Positions 17,409-24,856 of a stretch of DNA of 41,322 nt are shown here, piece by piece; positions within the stretch are counted from its first letter, which is position 1, and every line of letters begins with the position of its first letter. Source of the stretch: JAPLDP01 sp964628285 (lineage in GTDB: Bacteria; Bacteroidota; Bacteroidia; Bacteroidales; JAGONC01); NCBI GenBank assembly GCA_964628285.1, contig CAZVNP010000026.1, positions 1 through 41,322 of the forward strand. The letters run 5' to 3'. The position numbers and the translations under genes are program-made. A model generated the notes under the pieces. The model was not told the DNA's origin. It ran no database searches and worked only from the letters and a program-made list of their open reading frames with translations.

Positions 17409-17876
17409 TCAGAACTTGATCCTGAGGATATCACCATCCTCAGCAATATTATATTTGCCTGCCTTTATGGTATAGCTGCCTTTAAATTGTGCGGCATTCA
17501 AGACATCCTGAGGCAGTTCATAATCTTCTTCAACAAGGAAGGTACCGTTGAGGTATTTATCCCTGGTGTCGGTTCTGAGCTGTGATTTTTTGAATTCGGC
17601 AACAAAATGTCCGTCATTCTCAAAGTATGCTTCACCAATGGCCTGATTTATTTCCAATCCCTGTGAATTCAACGGACTTAAAATGATATGGAGATAGCAA
17701 ATGCCAAAGCCCGGACATTCAGGGGCGGTGCCGTGTTTTCCAAATTCAAATTCAAGACAAAGTTTGATTTTGAATATCGGCACGGGGCTCACCGGATCCA
17801 CGCCGGAAGCCGCTTTCACCGGAAACATACCACCCAAAAAAATCACCATCATCATCAGGCTAATCATCTTTTTCAT
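17409..17876 (-). CDS. Small secreted protein, tandem paralogue B
   Basis: The protein is 155 aa, the same length as its neighbour at 16724-17191. Shared blocks include MKK.ISL.MM..LGG, DP....P.FKIK, GFGICY.HIIL, GEAYFENDGH in place of AEAYFDDDGH, FLVEEDYELPQD, and SYTIKAGKYNIAEDGDILRIKF. The signal peptide probably ends after about residue 22. The start has a strong Shine-Dalgarno sequence (GAAGGAGGAATT before ATG), unusual in this phylum and shared in form by its paralogue, so expression may be high. The 217-bp gap between the two genes carries no other gene that I can support. Family not recognised. Confidence 0.78.
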   Translation of the reverse strand: MKKMISLMMMVIFLGGMFPVKAASGVDPVSPVPIFKIKLCLEFEFGKHGTAPECPGFGICYLHIILSPLNSQGLEINQAIGEAYFENDGHFVAEFKKSQLRTDTRDKYLNGTFLVEEDYELPQDVLNAAQFKGSYTIKAGKYNIAEDGDILRIKF

Positions 17877-18078
17877 AATTCCTCCTTCACTAATTAACCA
17901 CTTACTCTGTTTCAGGCTTTTCAGTATCCGCCTTTCATGATATCAAGGAGCTCCCGAAATATCTACACCCCTTAATCAGAAAAACGGTGAATTGTGACCC
18001 TGTTTGGTGAAAAAAATTATGCTTTCCGGATAAAAAAATCTGAAAATATAACCGGTATGAAAAACCTGAAGAACGGTT

Positions 18079-19581
18079 TTATCCGCAGTGGAAGAATTTA
18101 TTGACCAGTTTGAGCAGCTCTTCCTGGTTGTAGCTGAGCCGTTCGCGGATATTTTTATCGTTAAAGCCTTTGAGCTTATTGATAATGAGTTTAAGCAGGT
18201 CTTCGGAGAAGACATTATATTTCATATAGATATCCTTGTGCTCCTCAAGGTACTGAGCCGACTCCCAGCATGAGGAGGGGAGGTGTGCGAGATATTTGAC
18301 AGCGTTATCATTCCGGCCATTATGGAGATCATCATTCACATAGGTTGCTTCGGTGATGTGGAGAGCCTCCGGCATTTGGAGGCCATGGCGGGCGGCCACA
18401 GCCAGACCGGCGAGCAAGAGGTACACGTCGGCGGAGCCGTCGGGGCAACGGAACTCGACAGTCTGCCTGCCGGCATGATCAGCCGGAATATCAGGTTCCA
18501 GAGGATTGGCATGAGCCACCATGTTCAAGGGGCTGGACCACCCCAGCGGTACCCTCACCAGCACGGAGCGGTTCCTGTCACCCCAGCAGATGGTGGTGGG
18601 TGCTTCCTGATCGGGTACCAGACGAAAGTAAGAGGTTGGATTGGTGTTGCCGAAGGCAGTCAGTGAAGGAGCCAACGACAGAAAGCCGGCGATGGTTCTT
18701 TTAGCGGTGTCGCTCAGATGACCCCCTTCCATCATCATGTTACGTCCGTCACGGACCAGTTGCGTGTGAATGTGCAAACCGCTGCCGGCCTTGCCCACGG
18801 TTATCTTGGGCGCAAAGGTGACCGTGATGCCATATTTGTAAGCGAGCGTCCTCAGTATCCATTTGGCTATGACGAGCTCGTCGGCGGCATCCTCCATATC
18901 CACGGGCAGGAACTCGATCTCGTTCTGGGCATATTCCAGGTCGTTGAGGCTGAAATTACCCACCTCCGAATGACCATATTTGATGTGACAGCCTGCCTGG
19001 GCGATAGCCAGCATGGCCTCCTGGCGGAACTCACCGAACCTGGAGAAGGGTGAGGCTTCATGATAACCACGCTGGTCCTCGGTCTCAAAGAAATGTTCTT
19101 TCTCATCGATGACATAATATTCCAGCTCGCCCATGGCCTGCATGGTGTAGCCGGTCTGCTCACGCAGAACACGATGGGCACGGCTCACAATGTTCTCGGG
19201 CGACATGGTTGTGGGCCGACCGTCCTTGTCGAAATAAGTACACAGGATATCCAGCGCCGGCACCTCGGAAAAAGGATTCAGGAATGCCGTGCGGTAACGC
19301 GGGATGACATAGAGATCGCTCTCCCCCGGCCGGATGTGAGAGAAAAGATTGGAGCCGTCGACACGCTCACCCATGGACAACAGATTGTCGAGATGCCTGC
19401 GGCTGTTGATGACGAAATTAAGCTCCTTGAGACGGCCGTCACCACCGACAAACCTGAAATTGATCTGCTCCACAAAGTTGTCTTCAATGTAACTGATCAG
19501 ATCGGCTTTAGTGAAAGCGGAAGGGTGCTTGTCGAGGTACTGGACCAGAGGATTGGGATTTAGCGAAATGGTGTCGTCCAT
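18079..19581 (-). CDS. glnA: Glutamine synthetase, type I-like
   Basis: The protein is 500 aa. An N-terminal beta-grasp region (to about 100) includes ERVDGSNLFSHI, equivalent to the DGSS segment. The catalytic domain has GELEYYVID (metal-binding Glu), QNEIEF, the ATP-side motif VGKAGSGLHIHTQL, FGNTNPTSYFRLVPDQEAP and RNRSVLVRVP, and ends with VEFRCPDGSADVYL. It makes glutamine from glutamate, ammonia and ATP in the cytoplasm. The segment where enteric enzymes carry the adenylylated Tyr (NLYDLPPEE) is replaced by KYLAHLPSS, so control by adenylylation is unlikely. It is longer than the usual 440-470 aa, with an extended C-terminal helical part. A glutamine-synthetase-like ligase for another amine is a lesser possibility. 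Confidence 0.88.
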   Translation of the reverse strand: MDDTISLNPNPLVQYLDKHPSAFTKADLISYIEDNFVEQINFRFVGGDGRLKELNFVINSRRHLDNLLSMGERVDGSNLFSHIRPGESDLYVIPRYRTAFLNPFSEVPALDILCTYFDKDGRPTTMSPENIVSRAHRVLREQTGYTMQAMGELEYYVIDEKEHFFETEDQRGYHEASPFSRFGEFRQEAMLAIAQAGCHIKYGHSEVGNFSLNDLEYAQNEIEFLPVDMEDAADELVIAKWILRTLAYKYGITVTFAPKITVGKAGSGLHIHTQLVRDGRNMMMEGGHLSDTAKRTIAGFLSLAPSLTAFGNTNPTSYFRLVPDQEAPTTICWGDRNRSVLVRVPLGWSSPLNMVAHANPLEPDIPADHAGRQTVEFRCPDGSADVYLLLAGLAVAARHGLQMPEALHITEATYVNDDLHNGRNDNAVKYLAHLPSSCWESAQYLEEHKDIYMKYNVFSEDLLKLIINKLKGFNDKNIRERLSYNQEELLKLVNKFFHCG

Positions 19582-19715
19582 AAGCTTGAAATTAAAAGAG
19601 ATAAAAAAGGAATGCGAAAATAATAAAATTCCGCTTCAGTGACATGGTATGCACTGAAATTCTGAAAACACGGGCTGATTTCAGGCACCCGTGAAATCAA
19701 TCGGAAATTGTTTGT

Positions 19716-19723
19716 TAAATTTG
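19716..19723 (+). promoter_or_regulatory. Possible -7 promoter element for the TerC-family gene
   Basis: TAAATTTG matches TAnnTTTG, but it lies only 10 bp before ATG 19734. Either the transcript is nearly leaderless or translation starts at the second ATG, 19743. Confidence 0.35.
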
Positions 19724-19733
19724 ACACCGTATA

Positions 19734-20882
19734 ATGTTCACCATGAGTTCGTCAGAATTACAAATCATTTTTTTTCTCCTGTTCCTGGTTATTATAGTTT
19801 CTATCTTGTTCATTGATTTAAAGGTCATCGGCAAGAAGAGTCATATTCTGACGTTCCGCGAAGCTCTTTTCTGGACATGTGCCTGGATTTTACTGGCCAT
19901 GGGTTTTTATTTCTTCCTGCTGACACATGGCGAGATCATTCATGGCGTTCTACCTGATTTTGCGCCGGAAAGGAAGATACAGATCATCCAGCACCATATT
20001 GAACGCTATGGTCAGCCCCAATGCGTTGACCTGAATGACGTGTCGCACACCCTGAAATGTTACCGGAACAACCTGGCGCTGGAATATCTCACCGGTTACC
20101 TGATCGAGTATTCCCTGTCGGTCGACAACATTTTCGTCATGATCATGATCTTCCTGGCTTTCGGTGTGCAACGCAAATATTACAAAAGGGTCCTGTTCTG
20201 GGGTATCCTGGGCGCCATCGTCATGCGGTTTTTATTCATTTTTATCGGCGCCGCCCTGATCATACGTTTTGAGGTGCTCCTTGTCGCTTTCGGAATCTTT
20301 CTGGTGTATGCCGGTATACGTATGTTCGTGCGACGGAACCGTAAGGAGGAGATCGACACCCACAACCATCCGGTTGTGCGCTTTGCCTCGCGGCACTTTG
20401 CCGTTTTTCCGCGCAATGTGCGGCATCACTTCCTCATCCGCAAAGCAGGGAAATGGCTCATCACACCCCTGATGATCGTGCTGCTGGTCATCGAATTTTC
20501 GGATGTGCTCTTTGCCGTGGATTCGGTGCCGGCGATCTTTTCGGTGACCAGGGATCCCTTTATTGTTTTCTTTTCGAATATTTTCGCCATCATCGGTTTA
20601 AGGTCCTTGTTCTTTCTGCTGACGAGGCTCCTTGACAAGTTCCGTTATCTCCAGATTGGCCTCGCAGCTTTGCTGACCTTCATCGGACTGAAGCTGGTCT
20701 ATTCATATTTTTCGGATCATTTTATTAAACCGGAACATCCCTTTTTCACGACGTCCCATTCTCTCTATATTATATTGGGCATACTGGCTATGAGCATCAT
20801 AGCTTCATTGGTGAAAACAGGCATTTCAAAATATAAAGGTGGAGAAGGCGGGTCGGAAGGATCACGTGATCAAAGCCGATGA
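19734..20882 (+). CDS. TerC/Alx-family integral membrane protein
   Basis: The protein is 382 aa with about eight or nine membrane segments. Two family hallmarks are present: GYLIEYSLSVDNIFV near residue 129 and EFSDVLFAVDSVPAIF near 258. Their acidic residues lie in the membrane and are implicated in metal (manganese) export in TerC/Alx relatives. Between the second and third segments is a loop of about 45 residues with two cysteines (CVDLNDVSHTLKCYRNN). ATG 19734 and ATG 19743 are both possible starts. No yybP-ykoY type riboswitch was recognised in the 150 bp upstream. It is convergent with meaB. Confidence 0.88.
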   Translation: MFTMSSSELQIIFFLLFLVIIVSILFIDLKVIGKKSHILTFREALFWTCAWILLAMGFYFFLLTHGEIIHGVLPDFAPERKIQIIQHHIERYGQPQCVDLNDVSHTLKCYRNNLALEYLTGYLIEYSLSVDNIFVMIMIFLAFGVQRKYYKRVLFWGILGAIVMRFLFIFIGAALIIRFEVLLVAFGIFLVYAGIRMFVRRNRKEEIDTHNHPVVRFASRHFAVFPRNVRHHFLIRKAGKWLITPLMIVLLVIEFSDVLFAVDSVPAIFSVTRDPFIVFFSNIFAIIGLRSLFFLLTRLLDKFRYLQIGLAALLTFIGLKLVYSYFSDHFIKPEHPFFTTSHSLYIILGILAMSIIASLVKTGISKYKGGEGGSEGSRDQSR

Positions 20883-20901
20883 GCGGGTATGTGGAAAAGG
20901 A

Positions 20902-21999
20902 TCACCTTCCCAGGCTGCTGTAATAAGAGTCGAGCAGTTTCTGCGCTGCTGCATAAGGTGATATCTTCGAGCTGAGGAGCTCTTTCTCCACCTCGTTTTT
21001 TAATTTGTTGATGACCGGGTTGAGATAAAAATTATTTTTCAGGTTTTCGTGGATGGTGTCGGTCATGGCCTGGAGTGTCTGCTGACGGCGGCGTCTGTCG
21101 AAATATCCGTTGTCTTTGGTGAGGGCGATGTAGCTGGTGACCGTCTCCCAGATGTCGGCGATGCCTGTCTTTGACAGTGATGAGCAGGTAGCCACACGAG
21201 GTGTCCAGCCCGATTCGGCGGGGGGAAACAGATGGAGGGCATGGCTGTACTCCGTCATGGCGCGTTGTGCATGGGCGAGGTTATCCCCGTCGGCTTTGTT
21301 GATGATGATGGCGTCGGCCATTTCCATGATGCCGCGTTTGATGCCCTGGAGTTCGTCGCCGGCGCCGGCGAGCATCAGCAGCAGGAAAAAGTCAACCATG
21401 GAATGGACGGCGGTCTCGGACTGTCCCACGCCCACGGTCTCGATGATGATGGTGTCGAAGCCGGCGGCTTCGCACAGGATGACGGTCTCGCGCGTCTTGC
21501 GCGCCACACCTCCCAGCGAGCCGGCGGCAGGCGAAGGACGTATGAAAGCATCGGGGTCAACGGAGAGCTCTTCCATACGCGTTTTGTCACCGAGGATGCT
21601 GCCTTTCGAGCGTTGGCTGCTGGGGTCGATGGCGAGCACCGCCACACGGTGTTCCCGGCCTGTAAGATAACGCCCCAGCGCCTCGATGAAGGTGCTCTTG
21701 CCTACACCCGGCACTCCCGTGATACCCAAACGGATGGAATGACCCGCGTAAGGGACACAGCGCTCGATGACCTCCTGCGCCAGGCCGTGATGCTGCGGCA
21801 AGGTGCTCTCAATGAGCGTGATGGCTTTGCCCAGCCAGGTGCGGTTGCGTGTGAGAATACCGCTGACATACTCCTCCACACCGGACGTTTCTTTTTTCAG
21901 GTTCTTGTAACGCTGCACCGCTTCATGGTGGATGGAAGGAGGCTGCTCCCCACCTTTGCGGACATTTAAGGCACCCTTTAATTTTCCCTTTTCTGCCAT
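20902..21999 (-). CDS. meaB: MeaB/ArgK-type methylmalonyl-CoA mutase-associated GTPase
   Basis: The protein is 365 aa. Helical N-terminal part, then G1 TGVPGVGKS at 94-102, SSQRSKGSILGDKTRM, IIETVGVGQSE (G3 region), and NKADGDN (G4). The C-terminal dimerisation helices run to YYSSLGR. MeaB proteins load and protect the adenosylcobalamin cofactor of methylmalonyl-CoA mutase; no mutase gene is in the window. The reading frame stays open far upstream, through the tRNA-Lys gene, so the start had to be chosen. ATG 21999 sits about 31 bp after a -7 motif, whereas ATG 22026 would be leaderless. Confidence 0.93.
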   Translation of the reverse strand: MAEKGKLKGALNVRKGGEQPPSIHHEAVQRYKNLKKETSGVEEYVSGILTRNRTWLGKAITLIESTLPQHHGLAQEVIERCVPYAGHSIRLGITGVPGVGKSTFIEALGRYLTGREHRVAVLAIDPSSQRSKGSILGDKTRMEELSVDPDAFIRPSPAAGSLGGVARKTRETVILCEAAGFDTIIIETVGVGQSETAVHSMVDFFLLLMLAGAGDELQGIKRGIMEMADAIIINKADGDNLAHAQRAMTEYSHALHLFPPAESGWTPRVATCSSLSKTGIADIWETVTSYIALTKDNGYFDRRRRQQTLQAMTDTIHENLKNNFYLNPVINKLKNEVEKELLSSKISPYAAAQKLLDSYYSSLGR

Positions 22000-22029
22000 A
22001 AGCCGGATGAGATGTTTCCTTTTCATCCG

Positions 22030-22037
22030 CAAAGGTA
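22030..22037 (-). promoter_or_regulatory. -7 promoter element for meaB
   Basis: On the minus strand this reads TACCTTTG (TAnnTTTG). With transcription starting near 22024, it favours the meaB start at 21999 over 22026. Confidence 0.5.
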
Positions 22038-22098
22038 ATGAGATTGAGAGTAATATGTTATATTGAACGGTACGGATTATTGCATCGAAAAAAATAGT

Positions 22099-22106
22099 TA
22101 TCTTTG
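22099..22106 (+). promoter_or_regulatory. -7 promoter element for tRNA-Lys
   Basis: TATCTTTG matches TAnnTTTG and lies 13 bp before the tRNA. A similar arrangement precedes the tRNA-Thr gene at 40922. Confidence 0.55.
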
Positions 22107-22119
22107 CACCCCTGAAATC

Positions 22120-22192
22120 CTCTCCGTAGCTCAGCTGGCAGAGCAGATGACTCTTAATCATCGGGTCGAAGGTTCGAATCCTTCCGGGGAGA
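22120..22192 (+). tRNA. tRNA-Lys (anticodon CTT)
   Basis: The gene is 73 nt. The acceptor stem CTCTCCG pairs with CGGGGAG, with one G-U pair. The D arm contains TAGCTCAGCTGG. The anticodon stem GATGA/TCATC closes a loop CTCTTAA, with anticodon CTT at 22153-22155. The T arm is GAAGG-TTCGAAT-CCTTC and the discriminator base is A. No CCA is encoded. Confidence 0.97.
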
Positions 22193-22198
22193 CGGGCA

Positions 22199-22235
22199 AA
22201 AACCATCCCGACACAGGAGGTCGGGATGGTTTTTA
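22199..22235 (+). terminator. Rho-independent terminator after tRNA-Lys
   Basis: The arms AAACCATCCCGAC and GTCGGGATGGTTT form a 13-bp stem around a 7-nt loop, followed by a T-rich tail. It starts 7 bp after the tRNA. Confidence 0.9.
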
Positions 22236-22281
22236 ATTTATGATTAAAGATTAACGATATTTGATATTTGATTTTTTCGTT

Positions 22282-23751
22282 ATGAATGTCATGAAGACAA
22301 TTTTCAATAACGTTCTCCCGGGGATCCTTGTGTTTTTCCTGGCAGGACGTGCCATGGCCGGTATCAGCGATATTAAAGCCGTTACACGCTATGATTATTA
22401 CACCGACGAAGCCATGGGAGAGGTTCTGGTCATCGTGCCGCAGGATCTCCTGGACAAAAAAATAAAGATCGACCTGGCCTTTCGTTACCGTTTCCTGACC
22501 AAAGGCTATCCAATTCCCGCAGGACACGCCCGTTGTCTGGTCCCTTTTCCTCTTGAGCCTTTCGACCGGGGCAGCGACACCGTCATCTGCTCGTTTTATG
22601 TGAACGACGTGTGGATGCATTCGGTTTATGTGATGGTTACCAAATTACCTCCCGTACCAAATGAGGTGAAAATAGACCGTTACAGCGGCGGTCTGATCGT
22701 TGACGGCCGGCCTTTCTTTCCTTTCGGATTTTATTGCAGTACGCCGGTTGATCACATCTTTCCGGTGGAGGATCATGAGGCTATCTTTAATACGGTGACA
22801 TTTTATCCGTATATGAAAATGAGTCATTTTAAGGAACGTCAGGCTTACATGGATCGTTGCGCCGCAGCAGGGATAAAGGTGAATTATAATGTGACGGGCA
22901 TAGTGAACGGTCGGGACAACAATCGAAAAGCTGACATGAGATTATATAATAAGTGGAAGAATATCCTGAAACGCGAGATTCTGGCTTTGCGTGACCATCC
23001 CGCTTTGCTGGCGTGGAATCTCAACTGTGAATCGGCAAATGGCAGCATCTCCCCCGACTCAGTGAAAACCCTCTGCAACGTTATCAGGATACCGGATCCC
23101 TGTCATCCCGTCAGCGTGTTATACTCCGATACCCTTCAGGCAAAAGCCTCCGGATGGAATGCCGATGTGGTCATGATTGAAAGACAGGTGATCAAAGATA
23201 CGGGGATAACGGATACCGAACTTGCGGTCCGGGCGTTGCATAACGAATTTTATCCGTATAAACCTGTATGGATTGTACCACAGGTATCCAATGATACCGG
23301 ATTATGTGAGAATGCGGTGACACCCGGGGAAACGTGTGCAGCGACATGGCTGGCCGTCATGAATGGTATAACAGGCATCCAAAATATCCCACCGAAGGAG
23401 CCATGTCATTCTACCTTATCGCTCATGCTGTGGGCTGAGGCCAGCCGGATGGCACTCGAAACGGCTGAGCTGGCGCCGTTCTTGTTGCAGTATGATGACC
23501 AGCCACAATATGGATGCTCCATAAAAGAGATCAGGGTGAAGGGATGGGTGAAAGACAGCACGGCGATCATTCTGGCGGTCAATACGTCCGGTCAGCCGCG
23601 GAATTTCACCGTCGACACCCGCGACTCGACCTTAACGGGAGATGGTGAGGTGATGTATGAGAACAGGAGAGTAACCTTGGATCATGGGAGATTAAATGAT
23701 ATCATCGATGGTTGCGGCATCAGAATATATAAACTGTCCGGTTTCCATTGA
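22282..23751 (+). CDS. Secreted TIM-barrel glycoside-hydrolase-like protein
   Basis: The protein is about 489 aa. A signal peptide ends at about GRAMA|GIS (also plausible from ATG 22291). The N-terminal 120 residues look like a beta-sandwich. After this comes a barrel-like region with RPFFPFGFY, MDRCAAAGIKVNYNV, and ALRDHPALLAWNLNCESAN near 235-252. The last of these matches the usual W.L..E acid/base strand of clan GH-A enzymes. The segment KPVWIVPQVS...TPGETCAATWLAVMNGITGIQ is like the later barrel strands of GH42 and related proteins. A short beta domain ends the protein. The exact family and substrate are not recognised, and the second catalytic carboxylate is not obvious, so activity is uncertain. 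Confidence 0.72.
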   Translation: MNVMKTIFNNVLPGILVFFLAGRAMAGISDIKAVTRYDYYTDEAMGEVLVIVPQDLLDKKIKIDLAFRYRFLTKGYPIPAGHARCLVPFPLEPFDRGSDTVICSFYVNDVWMHSVYVMVTKLPPVPNEVKIDRYSGGLIVDGRPFFPFGFYCSTPVDHIFPVEDHEAIFNTVTFYPYMKMSHFKERQAYMDRCAAAGIKVNYNVTGIVNGRDNNRKADMRLYNKWKNILKREILALRDHPALLAWNLNCESANGSISPDSVKTLCNVIRIPDPCHPVSVLYSDTLQAKASGWNADVVMIERQVIKDTGITDTELAVRALHNEFYPYKPVWIVPQVSNDTGLCENAVTPGETCAATWLAVMNGITGIQNIPPKEPCHSTLSLMLWAEASRMALETAELAPFLLQYDDQPQYGCSIKEIRVKGWVKDSTAIILAVNTSGQPRNFTVDTRDSTLTGDGEVMYENRRVTLDHGRLNDIIDGCGIRIYKLSGFH

Positions 23752-23772
23752 CAGTTGCAAAAGTAGATGTAT

Positions 23773-23802
23773 AGGCAGGGTTCGGGTTCCCGTGCCTTTT
23801 TG
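23773..23802 (+). terminator. Rho-independent terminator after the TIM-barrel gene
   Basis: GGCAGGG pairs with CCC(G)TGCC, with one bulged G, around a short loop. Five T residues follow. It begins about 22 bp after the stop at 23751. Confidence 0.6.
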
Positions 23803-23913
23803 ACGGCCATTTTGCCTCATACTGTTGAACAAAGGGGTAGAGAATTATGTTTATATAAAAAATCTGTTTTTGAATAAAGATATCCGAATAACATTTGTAA
23901 ACTGTTATCCGAT

Positions 23914-24822
23914 ATGAATCCGACATTATTAATCATGGCAGCGGGCATAGGAAGCCGTTACGGGACCCTGAAGCAAATGGACAAGATAGGACCCATGGGT
24001 GAGACCATCATTGATTATTCGGTGTACGATGCTATAAAAGCAGGCTTTGATAGGGTTGTTTTTGTTATCAGGAAGGATATTGAAAAGGACTTTAAAGATG
24101 TTTTTGTCAGCAGGTTGGGACGGCATGTTCATGTTGATTACATCTTTCAGGAGCTGACCGATGTGCCGGAAGGGACAACGATACCTGAAGGGCGTGTCAA
24201 ACCATGGGGTACGGCCCATGCCATCCTGAAAGCCGCCAGGAAGGTCGACACCCCTTTTACGGTGATTAATGCCGATGATTTTTACGGCTCCGGATCATTC
24301 ATGAACGCGGCCATCTTTTTATCGGAGCTGGATCCGCAAGAAACCGACACATACTGCCTGGTAGGTTATCATGTCAAGAATACCCTCTCGGAAAACGGCC
24401 ATGTGTCACGGGGTGTCTGTGAGGTGACCAGGGATGGCTATCTGAAAAATATTGTTGAACGGACGCATGTGTGGCAGGATGAGAAAGGCATCAGATGTAA
24501 AAATGAACGTGGCAACCATGTGCCGTTGCATCCCGAAACCATCGTCTCGATGAACATGTGGGGTTTCACACCGTCGCTTTTCGGATACCTCGACGATCAT
24601 TTCAAAAAGTTCATCCGTGAAAAGGCAGATGATACCTCTTCGGAGTTTCTTATTCCTTCGGTCATCGCCGAACTGCTCAATGAGGGCAAGATCAGGGTGA
24701 AGGTGCTGGACAGCTATGAACGATGGTTCGGCATGACATACAAAGATGACAAAGCGGTGGTGATGCAGCGCATCCGTGAGCTCGTCGGCAAAGGCCTTTA
24801 CCCCGTTAACCTTTGGGGATGA
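23914..24822 (+). CDS. Sugar-phosphate nucleotidyltransferase-like protein
   Basis: The protein is 302 aa. The N-terminal signature LIMAAGIGSRYGTLKQMDK is the nucleotide-binding loop of NTP-transferase (GT-A-fold) proteins. NADDFYG near 118-124 holds the metal-binding acidic pair, and SMNMWGFTPSLF is a later family-type segment. The reaction expected is activation of a sugar phosphate to a nucleotide sugar in the cytoplasm. The specific sugar cannot be read from the sequence. The end is convergent with the GH38 gene (34-bp gap). Confidence 0.82.
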   Translation: MNPTLLIMAAGIGSRYGTLKQMDKIGPMGETIIDYSVYDAIKAGFDRVVFVIRKDIEKDFKDVFVSRLGRHVHVDYIFQELTDVPEGTTIPEGRVKPWGTAHAILKAARKVDTPFTVINADDFYGSGSFMNAAIFLSELDPQETDTYCLVGYHVKNTLSENGHVSRGVCEVTRDGYLKNIVERTHVWQDEKGIRCKNERGNHVPLHPETIVSMNMWGFTPSLFGYLDDHFKKFIREKADDTSSEFLIPSVIAELLNEGKIRVKVLDSYERWFGMTYKDDKAVVMQRIRELVGKGLYPVNLWG

Positions 24823-24856
24823 GATGCCCCCCTTCCTTTCCCCAGACGTTATCACA

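Noticed and set aside
19582..19733. Possible manganese riboswitch ahead of the TerC-family gene
   Set aside because: I could not find the conserved loops of the yybP-ykoY class; only a short inverted CGGG/CCCG pair is present.
22000..22620. N-terminal extension of MeaB by about 200 codons
   Set aside because: The extension runs antisense through the tRNA-Lys gene, its terminator and the start of another gene, and lies upstream of the meaB promoter motif.
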